NCBI GenBank assembly: GCA_934131695.1
Contig: CAKOZV010000005.1
Location: forward strand, 1-64,000
Origin: an uncultured Bacilli bacterium
GTDB taxonomy: Bacteria > Bacillota_I > Bacilli_A > RF39 > UBA660
Direction of reading: 5' to 3'
DNA: 64,000 nt
Made by a program: the position numbers and the translations under genes. Shown in pieces: positions 9,887 to 16,958 of this stretch (positions within the stretch are counted from its first letter, which is position 1; every line of letters begins with the position of its first letter). The notes under the pieces are model-generated. The model saw only the letters and a list, made by a program, of their open reading frames with translations, had not been told where the DNA came from and made no database searches.

Positions 9887-10119
9887 AGTAACACCTCATT
9901 TCGTTGTTAGTATAACACTTTTTTTGAAAAATAAAAGAATTTTATTAATTTGTTAAAAACTCCCATAATTTCACTAATAATAGGAATTAATACATCCATA
10001 CTATAACATATTTAATCAATATAATCAAACATATTTTCTATATATAACTTACTTTCGTTGAAATAATAAAGAAAAATGTAAATTTTGCCCATTAATCGTA
10101 TACTTTTCTAAAAAATATA

Positions 10120-10128
10120 TGCTATAAT
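10120..10128 (+). promoter_or_regulatory. Promoter of the HU gene (extended -10)
   Basis: TATAAT at 10123-10128 is preceded by TGC, giving a TGn extended -10. The -35 region 17 bases upstream (around TATACT) is weak. The predicted start lies about 20 bases before the AGGAGGTG ribosome binding site of HU. Confidence 0.7.
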
Positions 10129-10155
10129 GAATTAGACAGTACAGGAGGTGAAACA

Positions 10156-10431
10156 ATGAAAAAGTCTGAAATGATAGAAGCTATCGCTAGTACTACAGGT
10201 TTAAGTAAATCTGATGTTGAAAAGGTTTTCACTGCAACATTTGATTTATTCAAAGATGAACTTGTAAACGGAAATAAAGTATCTGTAGCTGGTTTTGGTG
10301 TATTCAAAATCTCTGAACGTGCAGCTCGCGAAGGACGTAACCCTCAAACAGGTGCTACAATCCAAATCGCAGCTAGCAAGAGTGTTGGATTTAAAGCTGG
10401 AACTGCTTTAAAAGAAGCTGTTAATAAATAA
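10156..10431 (+). CDS. hup: HU family nucleoid protein
   Basis: This 91-aa protein matches HU in length and sequence: the helical start MKKSEMIEAIASTTGLSKSDVEKVF and the arm motif GFGVFKISERAAREGRNPQTGATI. HU bends and compacts DNA and supports replication initiation. A strong AGGAGGTG site and several CGT/CGC arginine codons, rarer in its neighbours, suggest high expression. The gene is head-on to forks coming from oriC, notable for an abundant protein. Confidence 0.96.
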   Translation: MKKSEMIEAIASTTGLSKSDVEKVFTATFDLFKDELVNGNKVSVAGFGVFKISERAAREGRNPQTGATIQIAASKSVGFKAGTALKEAVNK

Positions 10432-10444
10432 TAAAGTTAAAATT

Positions 10445-10467
10445 CCTTACCAATGGTAAGGTTTTTT
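10445..10467 (+). terminator. Intrinsic terminator of hup
   Basis: The perfect 7-bp stem CCTTACC/GGTAAGG with a 3-base loop is followed by six T residues, 13 bases after the HU stop codon. Confidence 0.9.
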
Positions 10468-10513
10468 ATTGCAAAATAATTATTCTATTGAAATATAATA
10501 CTATATATACCTG

Positions 10514-10538
10514 AAAAAAGTTCCCTCATGAGAACTTT
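10514..10538 (-). terminator. Terminator overlapping the stop of the tail-anchored protein gene
   Basis: The 7-bp stem AAAGTTC/GAACTTT with an 8-base loop is followed on the minus strand by a T tract. The stop codon of the gene ending at 10537 lies inside the stem. Confidence 0.75.
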
Positions 10539-11184
10539 ATTTATTTGCTAATACAATTGATAATAGCGGTATTAATAAGCTAAGAGAAATAATAATAAAC
10601 GGAAGAATAAATCTAGTTACAAAGGCAGCTTTATTATTATCTTCTCCTAAATCCTGATACATAGCACCATAAGGAGTAGACTTAACCATCTTTCTACCTT
10701 TTCCACCATCAGACTCTAGACTCTTATTTATTTTTTCTATTTCATTTTTATTTCTAGCATTACAATAATCACTATAGTAGAAATAGTTTTTCTCTAATAA
10801 GTTTCTTCTATAATAAGCAATATCTTCATTAGGTAACAACATAGATATCTCTTTAAAATTTTCTCTTAAAAAGTCCTGTTTCAAATAAGGATAGGTAGAT
10901 GTATAAATAGCCACCTCTAATAGTGCTAAATTAAACATATTCTGATGAACTTCATCTAAAGGTTTATCACCTAGACTAGTTACATTCTGATAAACTACTG
11001 AGGCCGTTTTATTATTATCATCTTTAAAGAGAGTAATCGCTTCAGGATTAAATGAGTATACCTGATAATTATTTTCATGTATATATTTAAGAGTTTGATC
11101 CATCGTATAAAATGTCTGCTGATAATCTTTAACATCATGATAGGAATTCATATAATCTTTTAACAATACTCTCATCATATACAC
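10537..11184 (-). CDS. Tail-anchored protein of unknown function, downstream of sigH
   Basis: The 215-aa protein is mostly soluble, rich in Tyr, Asn and Lys, and ends in a single hydrophobic segment (residues about 188-212, FVTRFILPFIIISLSLLIPLLSIVL) followed by ANK, so it looks tail-anchored with the bulk in the cytoplasm. I do not recognise a family. It begins 24 bases after the end of the sigma factor gene and is probably co-transcribed with it; a role in controlling the sigma factor is only a guess. Three ATG codons occur in the first four codons, so the exact start is uncertain. Confidence 0.65.
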   Translation of the reverse strand: MYMMRVLLKDYMNSYHDVKDYQQTFYTMDQTLKYIHENNYQVYSFNPEAITLFKDDNNKTASVVYQNVTSLGDKPLDEVHQNMFNLALLEVAIYTSTYPYLKQDFLRENFKEISMLLPNEDIAYYRRNLLEKNYFYYSDYCNARNKNEIEKINKSLESDGGKGRKMVKSTPYGAMYQDLGEDNNKAAFVTRFILPFIIISLSLLIPLLSIVLANK

Positions 11185-11208
11185 TCACCCTATCTTAATT
11201 TTACTCTA

Positions 11209-11814
11209 TTACCATTCTTTTTTCAATTCTTGTTGTAAACTTTTTTTGAGTTTTTCTACTATTTTACCTACTGTAGTAGTAGATAACTCTAAAAGTTCTG
11301 CAATTTCTCTATACTTAAATCCATTATATCTTAACTCAAATACTTTTCTATCATATCCTTCAAGCTTATACATATATTGTTTAATAAAATCAAACAGTTC
11401 ATTCTCTTCACAAACTTTACTTGGGTCATTATCCCACTTAACTTCTTCTTTAACATAGTCATTAATCTCATAAGAATTAACATCATGTGGAAAACTATAA
11501 AGTATTTGATTTTTCTTAGCAAGTAATCCTCTTTTATAAAGAGAAAACTCTCTTGTTAGACAAGTAATAAAATAAGTATAAAACAAAGCATTTTCTTTTT
11601 CATTATAAGTTTTAGTGGCTCTTAACAACACACTATTTCCTAAATTTATTAATTCATCAAACGAAAAAGAAGGAATATCATAATGATTTCTTTGATAATA
11701 TTCCTTAGACTTTTCATAAATTAAAGGAGCATATTTTCTCTTTAATATATCTTTAGCTATTTCATCATTTTCATTAATAAGATAAAGAAGTTCGTAATCA
11801 TTATAGTATTTCAT
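11209..11814 (-). CDS. sigH: RNA polymerase sigma-70 family factor, likely SigH
   Basis: The 201-aa protein has a region-2-like segment (SFSFDELINLGNSVLLRATKTYNEKENALFYTYF) and a region-4 helix-turn-helix (YREIAELLELSTTTVGKIVEKLKKSLQ). SigH directs early stationary-phase, sporulation and competence genes. Identity rests on synteny: cysS-mrnC-rlmB-sigH is the classical Bacillota order, although a yacP gene is missing here. Length and domain content fit SigH; the sequence alone would allow another small sigma-70 factor. The gene lies 5 bases beyond the rlmB stop. Confidence 0.85.
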   Translation of the reverse strand: MKYYNDYELLYLINENDEIAKDILKRKYAPLIYEKSKEYYQRNHYDIPSFSFDELINLGNSVLLRATKTYNEKENALFYTYFITCLTREFSLYKRGLLAKKNQILYSFPHDVNSYEINDYVKEEVKWDNDPSKVCEENELFDFIKQYMYKLEGYDRKVFELRYNGFKYREIAELLELSTTTVGKIVEKLKKSLQQELKKEW

Positions 11815-11819
11815 AGTAC

Positions 11820-12521
11820 CTACTTTCTATTTCGAACTACCTCATACATCATAATACCTGCTGCCACAGAAGCATTTAAGCTTTCTACATTTGAAGCAAT
11901 AGGAATACTAGCTAGAAAATCACATGAATCTGTTACTAACTTGCTCATTCCTTTCCCTTCATTACCAATAACAAGAGCTATTTTTCCACTATAATCTATC
12001 TGACGATAGTCACTCCCATTCATACTAGTACCTACTATCCAAAAGCCTTCTTTTTTTAATTCTTCGATTGTATTTTTAATATTTGTAACTTGGACAACAT
12101 CCATATCAAAAATAGTACCTACACTAGCTTTTACTACTGTACTAGTAACACCAACCTCTCTATCCTTAGGAATAATAACACCATCAAAGGAAGAAGCAGC
12201 TGCTGTTCTAATAATCGCTCCTAGATTATGTGGATCTTCTAAATGATCAAGAATAATAATATTTTCTGGATTCTTCTTCAAAAGTTCATTCAATGAACAG
12301 TATGAGTAGTCCATGTCTATCATTATACCTTGATGTAATCCTTTTGACAAAAAGTCAATTTCGCTTTTTGAGGCATAAAAGATCCTAGATTTAACGTTTT
12401 CAGGCAGCAATTTAGCAAATTTGCCCATCATACTATCCTGAATTACGATTTTTCGGATTTTTTTGCAGTTTTTTTCTTTTTTTAATATAGCTTCTGCCAC
12501 ATTATAACCATATACTATCAT
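11820..12521 (-). CDS. rlmB: 23S rRNA 2'-O-methyltransferase (SpoU family, RlmB-like)
   Basis: The 233-aa SpoU/TrmH enzyme has an N-terminal substrate-binding domain followed by the knotted SPOUT domain: LDHLEDPHNLGAIIRTA (motif 1), IGNEGKGMS (motif 2) and IPIASNVESLNASVAAGI (motif 3). In Bacillota the gene between mrnC and sigH is annotated RlmB (YacO), which modifies G2251 of 23S rRNA. It follows mrnC after two bases. Confidence 0.92.
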   Translation of the reverse strand: MIVYGYNVAEAILKKEKNCKKIRKIVIQDSMMGKFAKLLPENVKSRIFYASKSEIDFLSKGLHQGIMIDMDYSYCSLNELLKKNPENIIILDHLEDPHNLGAIIRTAAASSFDGVIIPKDREVGVTSTVVKASVGTIFDMDVVQVTNIKNTIEELKKEGFWIVGTSMNGSDYRQIDYSGKIALVIGNEGKGMSKLVTDSCDFLASIPIASNVESLNASVAAGIMMYEVVRNRK

Positions 12522-12523
12522 AA

Positions 12524-12898
12524 CTACTCCATTTCTATCTTTTCCATTAGATTCTTAATTTTTTCATTATCGCCTTTTAAATATAAATAACCAATTACAG
12601 CTTCAAAAGCCGTAGCAAAATGATAAGTTGCTAAGTCACAACCTTTAGGTGGTTTGTGTCCCTTTGTATTTCTAGCTCTTCGTATTATAGTAAGTTCTTC
12701 TTCATTAAAAAAGTTATCATCAATCAACTTAGTAAGTATAGACGCTTGACTTTTAGCAGTTACATAAGAAAGAGATTCTTTTTGTAGACTACCAATATTA
12801 GGTATCTTTTTCTTAACTAGAAAAAGTCTTATATAAGTTTCATAAACACTATCACCTAGATAAGCTAAAACTAAAGGATTAATTTCTTTTAAATTCAT
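12524..12898 (-). CDS. mrnC: Mini-ribonuclease III
   Basis: The 124-aa protein starts at MNLKEINPLVLAYLGDSVYE, with GAGGAGTAGAATT upstream; an in-frame ATG six codons earlier lies inside the preceding gene and lacks a ribosome binding site. It is a stand-alone RNase III catalytic domain with the LGDSVYE signature and a second helix FATAFEAVIGYLYL. Mini-III lacks a dsRNA-binding domain and matures 23S rRNA. It lies directly upstream of rlmB, as in B. subtilis. Confidence 0.94.
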   Translation of the reverse strand: MNLKEINPLVLAYLGDSVYETYIRLFLVKKKIPNIGSLQKESLSYVTAKSQASILTKLIDDNFFNEEELTIIRRARNTKGHKPPKGCDLATYHFATAFEAVIGYLYLKGDNEKIKNLMEKIEME

Positions 12899-12902
12899 AA
12901 TT

Positions 12903-13583
12903 CTACTCCTCATCATTTATTATTATATATATTGCTTTTTGAAAGAAAGAAGTCACTTTAAAAACTAGGGAAGCTACTGATAAACTTACTATAGAAAATA
13001 ACATCTTAGTAGTTTTTTCTTTTAAAGTAGTAGTAATAATCTCTTCATGTCTTAATATATTAACAGTATCATTTATTAATTTTCTTTCTTTAATATATAA
13101 GCATAAGTTACTTATGAAAGCAAAAATAAGAAGATAAACACCTATCCAAACAAGATTACTTATTTCAAAACTTAGTCCTAGAATGACAATAGCATAACTA
13201 AATAATATAGTAAAATCTAAAAATGAATATAAATTCGATAAAACTCTAATTAAATATTTAGACTCATTATTCTTAATAAAAGATGAGACAAGATAACCAC
13301 TAACTGCTACATCATAAATACTTTTACCTTCATAGATATCTTTAGATAAGTAAACAGTATCTTCAGTATAGAAATATCTATCACTGCCATCTATTTTTTC
13401 TATCTTTATATCTTTTAAATTATACTTAGCTAAGATAGATGCAACTATTTCTTTACCACTCTTATTACTAGCATCTATCTTTTTACTCTTATAACTTCTT
13501 ACATAGTATATTACTGATAATACTGCTGAATAAATAATTATAACAATTAAAACTACTAAACTAATTATTTGATATACTTCCAT
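12903..13583 (-). CDS. YugP-like membrane protein lacking the zinc-protease motif
   Basis: This 226-aa protein aligns by eye with the YugP (neutral zinc metallopeptidase) family from end to end: an N-terminal membrane segment, ASNKSGKEIVASILAKYNL, an LSKDIYEGKSIYDVAVSGYL segment, two central membrane helices and a C-terminal helix. In YugP the segment after S-I-x-A contains SHEVGHALQ, the zinc site. Here the matching stretch is VSGYLVSSF, with no His or Glu, and the TDHYDP motif is also changed. The protein is therefore probably not a protease. It lies between cysS and mrnC with short spacers and is likely co-transcribed. Confidence 0.75.
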   Translation of the reverse strand: MEVYQIISLVVLIVIIIYSAVLSVIYYVRSYKSKKIDASNKSGKEIVASILAKYNLKDIKIEKIDGSDRYFYTEDTVYLSKDIYEGKSIYDVAVSGYLVSSFIKNNESKYLIRVLSNLYSFLDFTILFSYAIVILGLSFEISNLVWIGVYLLIFAFISNLCLYIKERKLINDTVNILRHEEIITTTLKEKTTKMLFSIVSLSVASLVFKVTSFFQKAIYIIINDEE

Positions 13584-13590
13584 TCAAAAC

Positions 13591-14982
13591 CTACTTTCTT
13601 TCAAAAGTTGTACCATCACGACCGTCTTTTAAAATTATTCCTTGTTCTAACAACTCATCACGTATTGCATCAGCCTTTTTATAGTCTTTTTCTTCCTTAG
13701 CTTTTCTTCTTTCTTCTATTTTAGCAATTATCCAAGAATCATCTTGACTATTTTCTTCTTCACTACTCATTAAGTCCAATGATAACACTTTATCAAAATC
13801 TTCTACCAAATATAATTTGCTCTTACCTGATAAATCTTCATCTTTTAAAACGTCATACAATAAAGTTATCATATTAGAAGAATTTAAATCATTACTAATT
13901 GCCTCTTTAAATTTACTAATATAACTAGTTATTTTATCATTATTTAATTCGCCTTCATCTTTAATACTAGCTATTTTTCTCTTTAACTTTAGATATGCAT
14001 TTTCTGCTCCATCTAGTATTTCATAACTAAAAGTCAACTGATTATGATAATAAGAATTTAAACATAAATAACGATAACTTAACGGATTATAGCCTTTCTC
14101 TTCTAATAAGGATACTGTAAGAAATTCCCCTCTTGATTTACTCATCTTTCCGCCTTTATCATTCAAAAATCCCATATGTACCCAAAAGTCACACCAATTA
14201 TGACCAAGGTAAGCTTCACTCTGAGCAATTTCATTAGTATGATGAGGAAAAACAGCATCTTCTGCTCCACAATGAATATCTAAATAATCTCCTAGTTTCT
14301 CAATTGAAATACCAGAACACTCTATATGCCAACCAGGATATCCTACACCCCAAGGTGAATCCCATTTAAGCTCTTGATTATTAAACTTAGAATTGGTAAA
14401 CCATAGTCCAAAGTCAAAAGGATTACGTTTAGAATTATCTTCTTCTATATCATTTCTAACTGCTACTAATAAATCATCTTTATTTCTACCTGATAATTCA
14501 TAATATTTAGAAAACTTTGAAGTATCATAATAAACATTACCATTAGCAATATAAGCATAACCATCTTTTAATAATTTTTCTATCATCTTTATATACATAG
14601 GTATATGATCAGTAGCAGGAGTTACTACATCTGGTTTTCTAATACCTAATTTTTTACAATCTGAAAAGAAACAATCTGTATAATACTTAGCTATTTCCAT
14701 TGAAGTTTTATGCTCTCTTTTAGCAGCTACAAGCATTTTATCTTCACCAGTATCGCCATCACCTACTAAATGACCAACATCTGTAATATTCATCACTCTT
14801 TGAACATCATATCCTAGATACTTTAATCCTTTCTCTAAAATATCTTCTGATATATAAGTTCTTAAGTTACCAATATGAGCAAAATGATAAACTGTCGGTC
14901 CACAAGTATACATCTTTATAATATTACCATTCTTAGGTTTTAATTCTTCAATTTGTCTTGTTCTAGTATTGTATAATTTCAT
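13591..14982 (-). CDS. cysS: Cysteinyl-tRNA synthetase
   Basis: The 463-aa class I synthetase has the HIGH motif as HFAHIGNLRT, KMSKS as GGKMSKSRGEF and the zinc ligands CGPTVY, IECSG and HHTNEIAQSE. It charges tRNA-Cys. A strong GAGGAGAAAGT ribosome site precedes the ATG. No T-box leader is visible in the short upstream gap. It heads the cysS-YugP-like-mrnC-rlmB-sigH operon; cysE, which often precedes cysS in Bacilli, is absent. Confidence 0.97.
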   Translation of the reverse strand: MKLYNTRTRQIEELKPKNGNIIKMYTCGPTVYHFAHIGNLRTYISEDILEKGLKYLGYDVQRVMNITDVGHLVGDGDTGEDKMLVAAKREHKTSMEIAKYYTDCFFSDCKKLGIRKPDVVTPATDHIPMYIKMIEKLLKDGYAYIANGNVYYDTSKFSKYYELSGRNKDDLLVAVRNDIEEDNSKRNPFDFGLWFTNSKFNNQELKWDSPWGVGYPGWHIECSGISIEKLGDYLDIHCGAEDAVFPHHTNEIAQSEAYLGHNWCDFWVHMGFLNDKGGKMSKSRGEFLTVSLLEEKGYNPLSYRYLCLNSYYHNQLTFSYEILDGAENAYLKLKRKIASIKDEGELNNDKITSYISKFKEAISNDLNSSNMITLLYDVLKDEDLSGKSKLYLVEDFDKVLSLDLMSSEEENSQDDSWIIAKIEERRKAKEEKDYKKADAIRDELLEQGIILKDGRDGTTFERK

Positions 14983-15043
14983 ACTTTCTCCTCTTTTCTT
15001 TTATCTAAATTATCATAAAAGGTCATATTTTTCAAGGCTTAGA

Positions 15044-15070
15044 AAAAGCAGTTAATAATTAACTGCTTTT
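15044..15070 (-). terminator. Terminator of hpf
   Basis: A perfect 12-13-bp palindromic stem (AAAAGCAGTTAA and its complement) lies three bases after the hpf stop codon, with T residues on the minus strand after it. The T run of the opposite strand is also present, so it could work both ways. Confidence 0.85.
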
Positions 15071-15072
15071 AT

Positions 15073-15606
15073 CTATAAAGATTCAATTAAACCATAACCT
15101 CCGTTTTTTCTTTTATAAACAACTGCTTCTTTTGATGTATCAATATTTTTAAATAGATAAAACTGATGTCCTAAAAGCTCCATTTGTAAAATTGCTTCTT
15201 CTTCATCCATAGGTTTTACTTCTATTTGTTTTCTTTTAATTATTTTATCTTCTTTTTCTTCATATTCAATATCAGTTAAATCAATCATCTTAAAATCTAT
15301 TCTTGTCTTATCTTCCCTAGACTTTAATCTTGTTTTATTCTTTCTAATTTGACGTTCCATTACATCTATTGCTTTATCTACAGCTGCATAAAAATCTTCT
15401 TGTGTTTCTTCAGAACGAATAATAAAATTGTGAAGTGGAATAGTTATCTCCACTGTCTGACGATGTGAAGATACTCTTACTACTACACTTGCTCTAACAG
15501 CATCACTATTTTCTAGATATTTATCTAGTCTTTTTAGTTTCTCCTTAATATAGTCTTTCATTGCTTTAGTAACTTCAATTTTGTCACCACGGATAATTAT
15601 TTCCAT
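15073..15606 (-). CDS. hpf: Ribosome hibernation promoting factor, long form
   Basis: The likely start is MEIIIRGDKIEVT (AAGGAGAGTGATAAT upstream), giving 177 aa, the long HPF of Gram-positives. An N-terminal S30AE domain (residues 1-95) precedes a C-terminal dimerisation domain (KPMDEEEAILQMELLGHQFYLFKNIDTSKEAVVYKRKNGGYGLIE). It dimerises 70S ribosomes into inactive 100S particles in stationary phase. It is a single-gene unit; upstream on the minus strand a TGC-TATACT extended -10 is visible. Confidence 0.95.
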   Translation of the reverse strand: MEIIIRGDKIEVTKAMKDYIKEKLKRLDKYLENSDAVRASVVVRVSSHRQTVEITIPLHNFIIRSEETQEDFYAAVDKAIDVMERQIRKNKTRLKSREDKTRIDFKMIDLTDIEYEEKEDKIIKRKQIEVKPMDEEEAILQMELLGHQFYLFKNIDTSKEAVVYKRKNGGYGLIESL

Positions 15607-15704
15607 ATTATCACTCTCCTTATACCTGTAGTATAGCATAATACTTAAAAAAAAAGAAGATAATTTCTTGTCAAAAATTATGTAAAATTTATGGGAAATA
15701 ATGA

Positions 15705-15738
15705 AAAGAACTAGCTATCTTACAGTAGCTGGTTCTTT
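15705..15738 (-). terminator. Terminator enclosing the csp stop codon
   Basis: A 13-base stem with one mismatch (AAAGAACTAGCTA with TAGCTGGTTCTTT on the plus strand) overlaps the last codons of the cold-shock gene. T residues follow on the minus strand. Confidence 0.75.
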
Positions 15739-15933
15739 TATAGGCGTTACATCAACGGCTTGATATCCTTTACTTGTTTCTAGTAAAGTAAACTCTACAT
15801 ATTGACCCTCCGATAAAGTCTTATAACCGATGATGTTAATAGTTGAATAATGGACAAAGATATCTTCATTTTCTTTGTATTCAATGAATCCATATCCTTT
15901 ATCATTATTAAACCATTTTACTTTGCCTATCAT
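15715..15933 (-). CDS. Cold-shock domain protein
   Basis: The start at MIGKVKWFNN (GGAGGTGAGCC upstream) gives 72 aa. The RNA-binding motifs RNP1 (KGYGFIEY) and RNP2 (DIFVHYS) are present. Csp proteins are single-stranded nucleic-acid chaperones. The 264-bp divergent gap to agrB holds its long 5' region and the agr regulatory sites. Confidence 0.93.
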   Translation of the reverse strand: MIGKVKWFNNDKGYGFIEYKENEDIFVHYSTINIIGYKTLSEGQYVEFTLLETSKGYQAVDVTPIKEPATVR

Positions 15934-16043
15934 TTGGCTCACCTCCATAAATTATTACACCAACTAAGTACGTCCCGGTTTTTGAACTTCTTAAAACGAT
16001 GTAATTGCATCTTATCATAGTTTTTTCTATTTTTTAGATTTTT

Positions 16044-16075
16044 ACCGTAAATGGTTTTTAAAATACTCTAAACGG
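16044..16075 (+). promoter_or_regulatory. Candidate AgrA (LytTR) direct repeats upstream of agrB
   Basis: Two imperfect repeats, ACCGTAAATGG (16044-16054) and ACTCTAAACGG (16065-16075), match at 8 of 11 positions and begin exactly 21 bp apart. LytTR regulators such as AgrA bind paired 9-bp repeats with about this spacing. They lie upstream of the proposed agrB -35. Confidence 0.4.
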
Positions 16076-16093
16076 TATAATTTATCATTTATT

Positions 16094-16121
16094 ATGACAA
16101 GTAATATTCTATTAATATAGT
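16094..16121 (+). promoter_or_regulatory. Promoter of agrBD
   Basis: ATGACA (16094-16099) and TATAGT (16116-16121) each match the consensus at five of six positions with a 16-bp spacer. A perfect TATAAT at 16076-16081 lacks a -35 and is an alternative. Confidence 0.5.
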
Positions 16122-16197
16122 GTAATCTTGCAAAGGAGCCAATTTAAGCTATGGTTACTTTTTTATAGTATTATTAAAGCAACAAGAGAGGTATAAA

Positions 16198-16782
16198 ATG
16201 AAAGAAAGATTTTTAAATAATTGTATTTCTTTTGTTAAAAGTAACAATATAGAAATACAAGAAGAAGAACTAAGATATGGACTAGAAGGTATATATCTAA
16301 CCTTTGGAAAATTTCTGATAATTTTTCCACTAGCATTCTTACTAGGAATATTCAAAGAATTTATTTTAACACTAATATTCTTTAATATAATTAGATATCC
16401 AGCCTTTGGTATACATGCAAATAAATCTTCAACTTGCTTATTCTCATCAATACTTATATTGGTAGGTATTCCATTACTAATGTCAAAGATTACTATTACT
16501 TTACCAGTTAAAATAGCAATATGTATAATCACATTTATTTGTTTTATACTATATGCTCCAGCTGACACAGTAAAAAGACCTTTAACCAATAAAAGAAAAA
16601 GGATATTGAGAAAAATAGCAACATGTATAATAGCCATTATCTATTCAGTAATAATAATAATATTTAATAATAATGATATTTCTATATATTTATTATCAGG
16701 AATGATAATAGAAACAATTCTAATTTTACCTATTACTTATAGGATATATGGTATGCCATATAGGAATTATTTAATGGTTTAA
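16198..16782 (+). CDS. agrB: AgrB-like autoinducer-processing membrane endopeptidase
   Basis: The 194-aa polytopic membrane protein has the AgrB catalytic pair His73 and Cys80 (GIHANKSSTC), seven residues apart as in S. aureus AgrB. AgrB cuts the AgrD precursor after its ring and forms the thiolactone at the membrane. The ATG follows GAGAGGTATAAA. It is followed at 41 bp by agrD, its substrate. The gene is head-on to replication. The sensor genes lie on the other strand, unlike the agrBDCA order of staphylococci. Confidence 0.93.
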   Translation: MKERFLNNCISFVKSNNIEIQEEELRYGLEGIYLTFGKFLIIFPLAFLLGIFKEFILTLIFFNIIRYPAFGIHANKSSTCLFSSILILVGIPLLMSKITITLPVKIAICIITFICFILYAPADTVKRPLTNKRKRILRKIATCIIAIIYSVIIIIFNNNDISIYLLSGMIIETILILPITYRIYGMPYRNYLMV

Positions 16783-16805
16783 ATGTTATTTATTTAACAT
16801 TTAAA
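16778..16805 (+). promoter_or_regulatory. Perfect hairpin between agrB and agrD
   Basis: An 11-bp perfect inverted repeat (TTTAAATGTTA and TAACATTTAAA, 6-base loop) starts within the agrB stop codon and ends 18 bases before agrD. It has no T tract of its own, so an RNA processing or stabilising role is more likely than termination. Confidence 0.5.
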
Positions 16806-16823
16806 ATAGAATAGGAGTTAAGT

Positions 16824-16943
16824 ATGAAAAAAAGAGTTGCAAAATTACTAGTAGCTTTAGGAATGCTTGCTACTGCATCTGCTAGTGTTGGATGTATTTG
16901 GTGGGCATTAGATGAACCAAAAGCATTAAAAGGAATGGACTAA
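16824..16943 (+). CDS. agrD: AgrD cyclic (thio)lactone autoinducer precursor
   Basis: This 39-aa gene is preceded by AGGAGTTAAGT. It has an amphipathic basic leader (MKKRVAKLLVALGMLATASAS), a single Cys24 followed by IWWAL, and a short DEPKALKGMD tail. The layout (leader, Cys ring, D/E-E-P tail) is that of AgrD peptides processed by AgrB. If cleavage falls before DEP the ring has six residues (Cys24 to Leu29); well-known AgrDs have five. The ring with two adjacent tryptophans would be very hydrophobic. Its stop codon lies in the loop of a terminator shared with agrC. Confidence 0.88.
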   Translation: MKKRVAKLLVALGMLATASASVGCIWWALDEPKALKGMD

Positions 16944-16958
16944 AAGTTCATTCCTTTT
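16928..16958. terminator. Bidirectional terminator between agrD and agrC
   Basis: The 13-bp stem (16928-16940 with 16946-16958, one G-T pair) has a TAAAA loop containing the agrD stop. Its arms are A-rich on one side and T-rich on the other, and it encodes the C-termini of both AgrD and AgrC. Confidence 0.75.

Noticed and set aside
15934..16197. A cold-shock RNA thermosensor in the csp leader
   Set aside because: The gap is AT-rich and holds the agr sites; I could not define a specific conserved cold-box structure by eye.
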